Shown here: positions 17,282 through 25,252 of the stretch, in pieces
Position numbering within the stretch: position 1 is the stretch's first letter
Layout: each line of letters starts with the position of its first letter
DNA from: Sediminibacterium sp.
GTDB lineage: Bacteria; Bacteroidota; Bacteroidia; Chitinophagales; Chitinophagaceae
NCBI GenBank assembly: GCA_027490265.1
Contig: JAIXYL010000110.1
Span: 1-38,394 of the forward strand
Direction: 5' to 3'
Length of the DNA stretch: 38,394 nt
The notes under the pieces: model-generated
Databases searched by the model: none
Told to the model about the DNA's origin: nothing
What the model saw: the letters and a program-made list of their open reading frames with translations, nothing else
Made by a program: the position numbers and the translations under genes

Positions 17282-18819
17282 AAATCAGACTCGTCTTCCG
17301 CATCCATATTCCCAAAATTCAGCATACTGCCCATCAAATCATTGAAGGTTAGTTTACCATCTAAGGTTTGTTTGCTGATTAATGAATATGCAGCCAAACC
17401 ATGCAAAACAAATTCCATTAATAGCGCATTTTCAGTGGGGTTTGCTTGAGGGTAATGCTTTTTTACCAGTGCATATAATCCATCCACTTGATACAACGCT
17501 TCAATTTTTGCTTGGTCCTTAATGTCTAATAATAGTTCTAAATGATTGCCATTATCGAACCATTTGGTAATCAATTTATATGGACTTTCAACAACAGCAG
17601 CAGGGTCTTCAGTCTTTTTTGTTTTTCGTTTTTTAGCCAATTCAGGATTGGGGAAATATTGCACAAAAATGTGACGCAACGATTTTTCAATCAAGTTTAC
17701 GGCTACTTGATAAGGCCCCTCTTGTTCGCCTTCATAGACTAATTCAATTTTCCCAGTAATGGCAGGAATGATGCCTACCAAATCGCTGATCCAAACCTGC
17801 GTTGTGGCTTCTTGATGAATAATCGCTCTTCTTTCAGCACTACTTACGGCATTTTCTAAAGCTGCAATCGTTAGTCTGGCACTTACCCCACTTTTTCGAT
17901 CAACATATTCATTAGCTCTTGCTTCAAAAGCTACTTGTTCAATGATTCGTTTCACTAAATCACTGATATTCACTCGCTGTTTTTGCTCGGGCAAAATTTG
18001 CGCTTCTTGTTCTGTGATGGCCAATGAGGTTTCAATAGTCTTAGGATAATGGGTCAATATTTGGCTTTCAATACGATCCTTTAATGGGGTCACAATACTG
18101 CCACGATTGGTATAATCTTCAGGGTTCGCCGTGAATACAAATAAAATATCCAATGGCATTCGTAATTTAAACCCACGAATTTGAATATCGCCTTCTTGCA
18201 AAATATTGAATAAAGCCACTTGTATTCTGGCTTGCAAATCTGGTAACTCATTAATGACAAAAATGCCACGGTTGCTTCTAGGGATAATGCCGTAATGAAT
18301 GACTTTTTCATCAGAAAAACTGAGTTTTAAATTAGCCGCTTTTATGGGATCAATATCTCCTATTAAATCAGCAACACTTACATCTGGTGTAGCCAACTTC
18401 TCGCCATATCTGGCTGAGCGGTGCACCCATTCAATGGGTGTGTCATCCCCTTTTTCTGCAATCAAGTCTAAAGCGTATCTACTCAAAGGTTTGAGGGGAT
18501 CATCGTTGACTTCTGAGCCTGCAATAATCGGTATATATTCGTCTAACAAATCCACCATCTGCCTGGCCATTCTGGTTTTTGCTTGTCCACGCAATCCTAA
18601 AAAGAGAATATTGTGTTGACTCAACAAAGCCCTTTCCGTATCTGGTATCACAGTATCTTCATATCCCATGATTCCTTCAAAAGGATTCTCTTTAGACTGG
18701 ATGGTTTTAATCAAATTTTGACGCACTTCTTCCTTTACAGATTTAGTGGTATAGCCACTTGCTTTTAATTGACCTAAATTATAAATGGATGCATACTGCA
18801 TCGACTTTGCTTTTTTCAT
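17278..18819 (-). CDS. MoxR/BchI-like AAA+ ATPase
   Basis: I prefer ATG 18819, which sits one base after the stop of the upstream VWA gene and gives 513 residues. The frame opens 11 codons earlier at 18852 with a 33-base overlap. The AAA+ core has Walker A GLRGQAKT (Lys81 from this start), with Ala before Lys as in many MoxR proteins. The Walker B-like GIFVINELPDLQARIQVALF has Asn-Glu in place of Asp-Glu. Sensor 1 lies in VFTANPEDYTNRG, followed by TPLKDRIESQILTHYP. This is the magnesium-chelatase-subunit-I-like group found in non-photosynthetic bacteria. It is encoded directly after a VWA protein, so the two probably form a chelatase- or MoxR-like remodelling complex. The target is unknown. 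Confidence 0.85.
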   Translation of the reverse strand: MKKAKSMQYASIYNLGQLKASGYTTKSVKEEVRQNLIKTIQSKENPFEGIMGYEDTVIPDTERALLSQHNILFLGLRGQAKTRMARQMVDLLDEYIPIIAGSEVNDDPLKPLSRYALDLIAEKGDDTPIEWVHRSARYGEKLATPDVSVADLIGDIDPIKAANLKLSFSDEKVIHYGIIPRSNRGIFVINELPDLQARIQVALFNILQEGDIQIRGFKLRMPLDILFVFTANPEDYTNRGSIVTPLKDRIESQILTHYPKTIETSLAITEQEAQILPEQKQRVNISDLVKRIIEQVAFEARANEYVDRKSGVSARLTIAALENAVSSAERRAIIHQEATTQVWISDLVGIIPAITGKIELVYEGEQEGPYQVAVNLIEKSLRHIFVQYFPNPELAKKRKTKKTEDPAAVVESPYKLITKWFDNGNHLELLLDIKDQAKIEALYQVDGLYALVKKHYPQANPTENALLMEFVLHGLAAYSLISKQTLDGKLTFNDLMGSMLNFGNMDAEDESDF

Positions 18820-18820
18820 A

Positions 18821-19918
18821 CTAATAAACTGTTTTTCTTTTTCCACTTTCAAAATCCTTGAAAATAAACGCCCCTAATTTGTCTAAAGAAGCAAAATAGG
18901 CTTTCCCATTATTCATTTCTGTAAACTCCTGTACAAACTGTTGTAGGTAAGGATCAGAGGCAATCATAAACGTAGTAATCGGGATTTTCAATTTTTTACA
19001 CTGCGCAGCCAAATTGATGCATCGATTCACTACTTTTCTGTCTAATCCAAAACTATTCTTATAATACTGCTTCCCAATTTTTAAGCAGGTTGGTTTACCA
19101 TCGGTAATCATGAAAATTTGTTTGTTCGGGTTTTTTCTGCGCCGTAACAAATCCATGGCTAATTCTAACCCTGCTACCGTATTGGTATGGTATGGCCCTA
19201 CTTTTAAATAGGTTAAATCTTTCATTTCAATACGCCATGCGTCATTTCCAAATACTACAATATCAATGGTGTCTTTTGGATACTTCGTGGTAATTAACTC
19301 ACAAAGTGCCATGGCTACTTTTTTGGCAGGAGTAATGCGATCTTCCCCGTATAAAATCATTGAATGCGAAATATCAATCATTAACACGGTAGAAGTTTGT
19401 GTTTTAAAATCTGCTTCTCTGATTTGCAAATCATCTTCCTGCATTGAAAATGCTTCTACGCCACGATTAATCTGTGCATTGCGAATGCTTTCTGTAAAAT
19501 CAATTTGCTCCAACATGTCTCCAAACTGAAATGGTCTGGTATCAGAATTCACTTCATCTCCCTGACCAGGTTTAAACGTTTGGTGATTGCCTTTGCCAGC
19601 TTTATTGAGTTTGCCAAAAATTTCTTCAAGACTTCTTTTGCGAATGGATTGTTCCGTTTTACCTGTGATACTGAAATCACCATCAACTGGATTTTCTTTC
19701 AAATACCCATTGTTCTTAAGGTCTTCAATAAAATCACCCATTCCATAGTCCTTATCTGTAAAATGATATTGCTTGTCGAGTTCATTCATCCAACTGATAG
19801 ATTCAGCAGCATCTCCACTGGTATAAGTCAGCAATTGCATAAATATGTTGAGCAATTGATCAAATTTAGACTGACCTGCCTGATCTGGATTAAAAGAAAA
19901 GAATTGATACCCAATCAT
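18821..19918 (-). CDS. VWA domain protein, partner of the AAA+ ATPase
   Basis: The 365-residue product has a C-terminal von Willebrand A domain (about residues 175-350). The metal-ion-dependent adhesion site is DISHS (Asp182, Ser184, Ser186), with the threonine in YHTNTVAGLEL and the aspartate in FMITDGKPT. The N-terminal half is acidic and helical (DKQYHFTDKDYGMGDFIEDL, ITGKTEQSIRKRSLEEIFG), as in MoxR-associated and BchD-like partners. There is no signal peptide or membrane segment, so it is probably cytoplasmic. It precedes the AAA+ ATPase gene with a junction of about one base, indicating coupling. Upstream lies the terminator of the DUF2723 gene. I found no convincing -7 box. Confidence 0.85.
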   Translation of the reverse strand: MIGYQFFSFNPDQAGQSKFDQLLNIFMQLLTYTSGDAAESISWMNELDKQYHFTDKDYGMGDFIEDLKNNGYLKENPVDGDFSITGKTEQSIRKRSLEEIFGKLNKAGKGNHQTFKPGQGDEVNSDTRPFQFGDMLEQIDFTESIRNAQINRGVEAFSMQEDDLQIREADFKTQTSTVLMIDISHSMILYGEDRITPAKKVAMALCELITTKYPKDTIDIVVFGNDAWRIEMKDLTYLKVGPYHTNTVAGLELAMDLLRRRKNPNKQIFMITDGKPTCLKIGKQYYKNSFGLDRKVVNRCINLAAQCKKLKIPITTFMIASDPYLQQFVQEFTEMNNGKAYFASLDKLGAFIFKDFESGKRKTVY

Positions 19919-19952
19919 ATAATTTATTCAACAGTTAAACGACCATTAAGTT

Positions 19953-19985
19953 CAAAAAAAATCGTCCCGAAAACTCGGGACGATT
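19953..19985 (-). terminator. rho-independent terminator after the DUF2723 gene
   Basis: An 11-base perfect inverted repeat (19960-19970 AATCGTCCCGA and 19975-19985) has a four-base loop. On the minus strand it is followed by a run of T. It lies 18 bases past the stop at 20003 and separates this gene from the VWA gene. Confidence 0.92.
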
Positions 19986-20002
19986 GTATATGGTTGATTG
20001 AC

Positions 20003-23000
20003 TTAGTTGCTGTCTCTTGGCGCCATGAGTTTTCCGGGGATTTGAATGGCCGGATTATAGACCGTTTTCATCCTTTCTAAACCTTCTAAATAGCCTTCTG
20101 CTATTCGTTTCTCATCTTCCATATTCTCAGCTTTCAGACCACTTAGCGTATTGTAGTACTTTATCTGCTGCTGCAAATCTTTACTAACTGACTTCGACAC
20201 TTTTTCTATTAAAGTTTTGTCATCCGCCATATAACAAGCTTCCAGGAACATTAATGAGTTACGGTTGTGCATATTTCCACGGCTAACCATACCATAAGGG
20301 AAATTTTCTTCGTCCATTAATTGATCCACTTTATTCAATACCTTTTTGGCGTCATCTTTCCTGCCTTTTGCTGCAAGATCAATGGCCAATTCAGTATAGG
20401 CCGTTCTGATGCTGTTTAAATGTCTTCTATTCTCTTCATCAAAATACACCCCTTTTACATTGGCATTACCCGCAGCAAATACATTCATGGCTTTGGTCAT
20501 CATCCAATTGGTATTTACTTTAGACCCTTGAACAGGTACTAAACGATGGCTCAAACCATCTCTGCGTAAGTATTCGTCAAATCCTAATTCTACTTGAGGA
20601 TTGGTAAAGTAAATGGGTCTTTTCCATTTATTGGCTGCAATAATGTTTAGCACTGCCATATCATTTTTCATCAACGAACCCTTTGGTAGTTCAAAGCGTA
20701 ATTCAGATACAACACTGTCGTTGGCATTAACGGTTTGATTGGCCAAAACAACAGATTTATCTACTGGCACTGAGAACTTACGGACTGGGAAAGTACTCAA
20801 CGCTTCCCCATTGCCTCTATCTTCCATATTCACTGGATCATCGCTCCCTACATAATTCTTCATCAAATCATATAAATCATAATAACGATCTTCTGGAATA
20901 TTTGGCTTGGGTCTGTACAATGCGTAATCTCTTTTGCCGCCTTCAATTTGTTCGGCAGTCCAAATAACATCAATCGGGGCACTTTCATTGACTTTGTATC
21001 GCATTTCATTAATGTACCAATCAATGCCTAATAAACTGTAATTGATGACTCTAATATCAGGTCTTATCCCTTCAACTTCTTGGGCATACCATAATGGATA
21101 AGTATCATTATCTCCAAAAGTGAACAAAATGGCATTCGGTGCGCAGCTTTCTAAATAATCTTTAGCTAAATCTCTCGCCAAAACCTTCTTGCTTCTGTCG
21201 TGGTCGTCCCACTCCTGCTGCGCCATTAATCCTGGCACAGCCAATAAACAAATCACTGTTGCTAACGCAGCTGCTGTGGTTTGATTCATTTTCTTTTCTA
21301 AGAATGATACCACTGCCATCACGCCCAATCCTATCCAAACAGCGAACGCATAAAAACTACCAACATACGCGTAGTCACGTTCACGAGGTTGATTACCTGC
21401 CTGATTTAAATACAATACAATAGCCAACCCTGTAAAGAAGAACATCAATAAATTAGCAAAAGCATCATCCCCTCTTTTTCTGCGGTGATACACAAAACCT
21501 AGAATACCGAGTATCAAAGGCAATGCAAATAACTTATTATTGGCTTTGTTGTTTTTTAAAGAATCTGGCAATTGTGATTGATCCCCATAGATCAGATTGT
21601 CAACAAATGAAATACCAGTGATCCAGTTGCCATCTCTTACATTACCTGTATATACCCCTTGCAAATCATTTTGCTTACCAGAAAAATTCCACATAAAATA
21701 GCGGAAATACATCCAATAAACTTGATAGCCTACAAAGAACTTAACGTTGTCTATTTGATTCGGCGCTCTTTCGTAACTGCCGTCTTTTAATTTAGGGATA
21801 TTTAAAAACGCTGAATAATAATATGCATGATATTGGTCATCACTGGCATCCCAAACTCTTGGGAACAACATTTTATCTTCGGGATTATACACGTATTTTT
21901 TATCCTGACCCACTTCAATATACTTGTCGCGGGCTTTTTGATAACGCATCCCTGTATTCTTCAAATCAACTGGTTGTGCGGTAAATTTCTGCCCATATAA
22001 TAAAGGGAAATCACCATATTGTTCACGACCTAAATACCCAACCAAACTCATTGGGTTGTCTACATTATACATGTCTACTGAAGGATTCGCACTACTTCTA
22101 ATCATTGTCGTGAGGTAGGTACTGTACCCAATAAACATAAAACTCACACACCAGATAGACAGGGTTAAATAAGGCCAAGCTTTTTTGGCTGCAATTTTTA
22201 ATCCATACCAAAGCAACCCAGCAACTAAAACAAAAAATAAGGTAAAGCCAGAAAAGAATGGCATACCAGATCCATTGACCAACCAGCGATCAAAAGTTCC
22301 AGCCAATTTAACTGAATATTGTATGACGCCTACCTGCACAACCCCTGTAATCACACAGCCAATCACAAAGAAAATATACACGCCTCCGTAATAAGCTTTT
22401 TGTGCTGGTTTCCATTTTTCAATCACAAACAGTAATCCAATGCCAACAATAGTTGCTAAAATCATGAGCCCCCCAATTGTGCCATCCATTGGCAAATTGT
22501 CGGTAGCATCTGCAGCAGCACTGACCAATGCAGCAATAAAGGCAAGTCCCCCGCCTACAGCAACAATTTTAATAAACCAAGAGCGGATTACATCATAATT
22601 GAATGTGTCTCTTTTTTTGAAATAGTAAACAATTACAATCGCAGGAATCGTCAACAAGTTCAATAAGTGTACACCAATAGATAGGCCCATCATAAAAAAG
22701 ATGAACACGATCCAACGATCTGCACCTGGCTCATCTGCATGATTCTCCCATTTTAAAATTGCCCAAAAAACAATAGCTGTGAAAAATGAAGACAATGCAT
22801 ATACTTCGCCTTCAACAGCACTGTACCAAAATGAATCACTAAATGTATATGCCAATGCACCTACCACACCTGCGCCCATTACGCTGATGATTTGATATGT
22901 ACTCAAGGTGTCAGTGGTTTTTAACTGACTGATCCTTCTAGCAAAATGCGTGATGGTCCAAAAAAGAAATAAGATGGTGAATGCACTTGCAATGGCACTC

Positions 23001-23242
23001 ATCATATTGACGGCTTTTGCAGCACTCATTGGATCATCGCCAAATAAAACGATAAAAATTCTACCAAGAATAACAAATAATGGGGCCCCTGGCGGATGGG
23101 GAATTTGAAGCTTAAAACAACTGCTCACGAACTCACCGCAATCCCATAAACTTCCACCGGCTTCGGCAGTAAGGGTATACACTGCACTGGCTATGATGAA
23201 AACCAACCAGCCTGTGATATTATTGATCTTGTTAAACTGCAT
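20003..23242 (-). CDS. DUF2723 large membrane protein, putative GT-C glycosyltransferase (TMEM260-like)
   Basis: The start is placed at ATG 23242 (MQFNKINNITGWLVF), giving 1079 residues. The upstream ATG at 23269 falls within a perfect -7 box. The N-terminal half holds about 12 membrane segments. The family hallmark WDCGEFVSSCFKLQIPHPPG lies in the first external loop, with Asp and Glu in the position of GT-C catalytic acids. The C-terminal third is soluble and helical, with a TPR-like stretch near residues 960-1010 (LAIDLAAKGRKDDAKKVLNK). Human TMEM260, a DUF2723 member, is a protein O-mannosyltransferase. By analogy this may glycosylate exported proteins using a polyprenyl-linked sugar (inference). 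It is divergent from mtaB and ends at a strong terminator. Confidence 0.85.
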   Translation of the reverse strand: MQFNKINNITGWLVFIIASAVYTLTAEAGGSLWDCGEFVSSCFKLQIPHPPGAPLFVILGRIFIVLFGDDPMSAAKAVNMMSAIASAFTILFLFWTITHFARRISQLKTTDTLSTYQIISVMGAGVVGALAYTFSDSFWYSAVEGEVYALSSFFTAIVFWAILKWENHADEPGADRWIVFIFFMMGLSIGVHLLNLLTIPAIVIVYYFKKRDTFNYDVIRSWFIKIVAVGGGLAFIAALVSAAADATDNLPMDGTIGGLMILATIVGIGLLFVIEKWKPAQKAYYGGVYIFFVIGCVITGVVQVGVIQYSVKLAGTFDRWLVNGSGMPFFSGFTLFFVLVAGLLWYGLKIAAKKAWPYLTLSIWCVSFMFIGYSTYLTTMIRSSANPSVDMYNVDNPMSLVGYLGREQYGDFPLLYGQKFTAQPVDLKNTGMRYQKARDKYIEVGQDKKYVYNPEDKMLFPRVWDASDDQYHAYYYSAFLNIPKLKDGSYERAPNQIDNVKFFVGYQVYWMYFRYFMWNFSGKQNDLQGVYTGNVRDGNWITGISFVDNLIYGDQSQLPDSLKNNKANNKLFALPLILGILGFVYHRRKRGDDAFANLLMFFFTGLAIVLYLNQAGNQPRERDYAYVGSFYAFAVWIGLGVMAVVSFLEKKMNQTTAAALATVICLLAVPGLMAQQEWDDHDRSKKVLARDLAKDYLESCAPNAILFTFGDNDTYPLWYAQEVEGIRPDIRVINYSLLGIDWYINEMRYKVNESAPIDVIWTAEQIEGGKRDYALYRPKPNIPEDRYYDLYDLMKNYVGSDDPVNMEDRGNGEALSTFPVRKFSVPVDKSVVLANQTVNANDSVVSELRFELPKGSLMKNDMAVLNIIAANKWKRPIYFTNPQVELGFDEYLRRDGLSHRLVPVQGSKVNTNWMMTKAMNVFAAGNANVKGVYFDEENRRHLNSIRTAYTELAIDLAAKGRKDDAKKVLNKVDQLMDEENFPYGMVSRGNMHNRNSLMFLEACYMADDKTLIEKVSKSVSKDLQQQIKYYNTLSGLKAENMEDEKRIAEGYLEGLERMKTVYNPAIQIPGKLMAPRDSN

Positions 23243-23266
23243 ATCTGTTTTGGTTTTAAAGACTGG

Positions 23267-23274
23267 CAAACATA
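23267..23274 (-). promoter_or_regulatory. Bacteroidota -7 box upstream of the DUF2723 gene
   Basis: TATGTTTG on the minus strand matches TAnnTTTG perfectly, 24 bases before ATG 23242. It overlaps the alternative start at 23269, which argues against that longer form. Confidence 0.6.
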
Positions 23275-23408
23275 GTTGATTATAGGTAAAATTTGAAATA
23301 CTAAGGGCTGTTTGAACAGATTTAAGAAAGTTTTTACAGCTAATATGTCTTAAAAATGGCCGCCTAACAGATTCACTATATGATGTGTGATTTTTGGGTT
23401 AGCTGTAT

Positions 23409-23416
23409 TAACTTTG
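23409..23416 (+). promoter_or_regulatory. Bacteroidota -7 box upstream of mtaB
   Basis: TAACTTTG matches TAnnTTTG perfectly and ends 7 bases before ATG 23424, predicting a leader of only a few bases. A TTTG lies 12 bases upstream, too close for a standard -33 element. Confidence 0.6.
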
Positions 23417-23423
23417 CCGGCTA

Positions 23424-24701
23424 ATGAATCAAAAACAATCGGTAGCATTCCATACTTTGGGTTGTAAACTCAATTTTTCAGAAACTTCCACGCTATCCAG
23501 AATTATGGAGAAGGAAGGGTTTGAAAAAAGAGATTTTAATGACCTTGCAGATGTGTATGTAATTAACACCTGCTCCGTTACCGATAATGCTGATAAAGAG
23601 TGCAGACAAATTGTGCGCCGCATTCAAAGAAAATCCCCAGAAAGCTTTGTAGTCATTACAGGCTGTTATGCTCAGTTAAAACCAAAAGAAATTGCCGAGA
23701 TACCTGGTGTGGATCTGGTATTGGGTGCAGCTGAGAAATTTAATATAGCCCAACATATCAGCGATTTAACCAAAACCACCGACCCTGCTAAAATTTGCAG
23801 TTGTGATATTAATGAAGTCAGTGGATTTAATGCCTCTTTTTCGCAACATGACCGCACACGAACCTTCTTAAAAGTGCAGGATGGCTGCGATTACAATTGT
23901 TCATTCTGCACCATCCCTATGGCAAGAGGCAAAAGCAGAAGTGATTCAATAGCAAATGTGGTAGCCAATGCTGTGCATTTGGCCAATGAAGGGGTGAAAG
24001 AAATTGTATTGACAGGGGTTAATTTAGGCGACTTTGGTAAGGGCCCTGATGGCGAAAAAGTACACTTAGAACATTTTGTAGACTTGGTTAAAGCTTTGGA
24101 CGAGGTAAAAGGTATTGAGCGTTACAGGATTTCGTCTATTGAACCCAATCTGATTACCAACGAGTTGATTGAATGGGTATCTAAAAGCGACCAGTTCATG
24201 CCGCATTTCCATATCCCTTTGCAAAGTGGATCAGACAAAATTTTAGGATTGATGCGCAGAAGATACAAACGAGCATTGTATGCAGAACGAGTTGCATTGA
24301 TCAAACAATTGATGCCACATGCATCAATTGGGGTTGATGTAATTGTTGGTTTCTCAGGTGAAACCGACGAAGATTTTAAAGAAACCTTTGAATTTTTACA
24401 TGCTTTAGACATCAGTTACTTGCATGTATTTACTTTCTCAGAAAGAGATCATACCAAAGCATTAGAGATACAGCCTATCGTACCCATTGTTGTTAGAAAC
24501 GAACGCAATAAAATCTTGCGCAACTTGTCTTACATGAAACAACAATATTTTTCACAGCAACATGCCCATACGACCAGGCCTGTATTATTTGAATCGTTTA
24601 ACAAAGAAGGCATGATGGAAGGGTATACCGACAATTATATTAGGGTGAGTACCCCTTATCGTCAGGAATGGGCGAATCAAATAGTGCAATGGAATTTGTA
24701 A
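23424..24701 (+). CDS. mtaB: tRNA t6A37 methylthiotransferase
   Basis: The 425-residue radical-SAM enzyme adds a methylthio group to t6A at position 37 of ANN-decoding tRNAs. The N-terminal UPF0004 domain opens with FHTLGCKLNFSE and has further cluster cysteines in VINTCSVT and VITGCYAQ. The radical-SAM cluster is CDYNCSFC (C-x3-C-x2-C) followed by TIPMARGKSRS. A TRAM-like segment lies at the C-terminus (GYTDNYIRVSTPY). HTLGCKLN and the overall length favour MtaB over MiaB or RimO. It is monocistronic by context: divergent from DUF2723 and convergent with the UpxY-like gene, with 8 bases between stops. Confidence 0.92.
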   Translation: MNQKQSVAFHTLGCKLNFSETSTLSRIMEKEGFEKRDFNDLADVYVINTCSVTDNADKECRQIVRRIQRKSPESFVVITGCYAQLKPKEIAEIPGVDLVLGAAEKFNIAQHISDLTKTTDPAKICSCDINEVSGFNASFSQHDRTRTFLKVQDGCDYNCSFCTIPMARGKSRSDSIANVVANAVHLANEGVKEIVLTGVNLGDFGKGPDGEKVHLEHFVDLVKALDEVKGIERYRISSIEPNLITNELIEWVSKSDQFMPHFHIPLQSGSDKILGLMRRRYKRALYAERVALIKQLMPHASIGVDVIVGFSGETDEDFKETFEFLHALDISYLHVFTFSERDHTKALEIQPIVPIVVRNERNKILRNLSYMKQQYFSQQHAHTTRPVLFESFNKEGMMEGYTDNYIRVSTPYRQEWANQIVQWNL

Positions 24702-24709
24702 TCGAGCAT

Positions 24710-25219
24710 TTATTGGGGGCTTAAAAAAGCTGCGGGAAACTCTACAATCATCACCTGACCCAAGCTTTGTAATTGCACATACACTTTTTTCTTCCCACTT
24801 CTGATTACAGTACCCTCCTTATCCATGAAGACACCATAATTCACTTTAATTTTGTCTCCGCTCGAAAATCCCTCATCTGAAATAATAGAAATTTTGGCAT
24901 CTTTTTCAGCCAAATAAGCTTTGATATTATTCAGTTCTTCTTCTTTAATGACGGCTGGTTTCCCTAAATAATGTACAAAATTCAATGCCCCATCGGTCAT
25001 GAGCACTTTTGATTTTTCCGTTACATCAATGCGCACAAATACATATGATTTGAAAAGTGGCTCTTCTACAATTTTTTTTCGATCCGACCACTGACGTTCT
25101 ACTTTTTGTAAGGGACACCAACATTCTATCCCTTTCCGAATCAGTACAGAATCAATCTTTTTTTCCCACCTTGGTTTGGTATAAATAGCATACCATTTTT
25201 TTTCTAACGTCTTTTCCAT
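24710..25219 (-). CDS. UpxY/NusG-like transcription antitermination factor
   Basis: The 169-residue product has an N-terminal NGN domain (about residues 7-105). It shows WYAIYTKPRWEKKIDSVLI, ECWCPLQKVERQWSDRKK and PLFKSYVFVRI, the pattern of the UpxY branch of NusG paralogues. A C-terminal KOW domain follows (about 117-160, GDKIKVNYGVFMDKEGTV). NusG paralogues ride RNA polymerase and suppress termination in long operons; in Bacteroides, UpxY factors serve capsule loci. Here no polysaccharide genes are adjacent. The gene lies 33 bases after prc on the same strand and converges with mtaB. It might be co-transcribed with the protease and act elsewhere in the genome (inference). The housekeeping nusG, normally next to secE and rplK, is a less likely identity. 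Confidence 0.85.
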   Translation of the reverse strand: MEKTLEKKWYAIYTKPRWEKKIDSVLIRKGIECWCPLQKVERQWSDRKKIVEEPLFKSYVFVRIDVTEKSKVLMTDGALNFVHYLGKPAVIKEEELNNIKAYLAEKDAKISIISDEGFSSGDKIKVNYGVFMDKEGTVIRSGKKKVYVQLQSLGQVMIVEFPAAFLSPQ

Positions 25220-25252
25220 AATTAACCGAACTGTATCAGTGGAAATGCACCA

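Noticed and set aside
23243..23269. Upstream ATG extending the DUF2723 protein by 9 residues
   Set aside because: It overlaps a perfect TAnnTTTG box, and family members normally begin close to the first membrane segment as from 23242.
23308..23319. Near-palindrome CTGTTTGAACAG between DUF2723 and mtaB, considered as an operator
   Set aside because: It is short, has only five paired bases per side, and I noticed no second copy in the window. There is no support beyond the symmetry itself.
24710..25219. UpxY-like factor considered as part of a capsule or mobile island
   Set aside because: No glycosyltransferase, transposase, integrase or composition change is seen around it; the neighbours are core genes.
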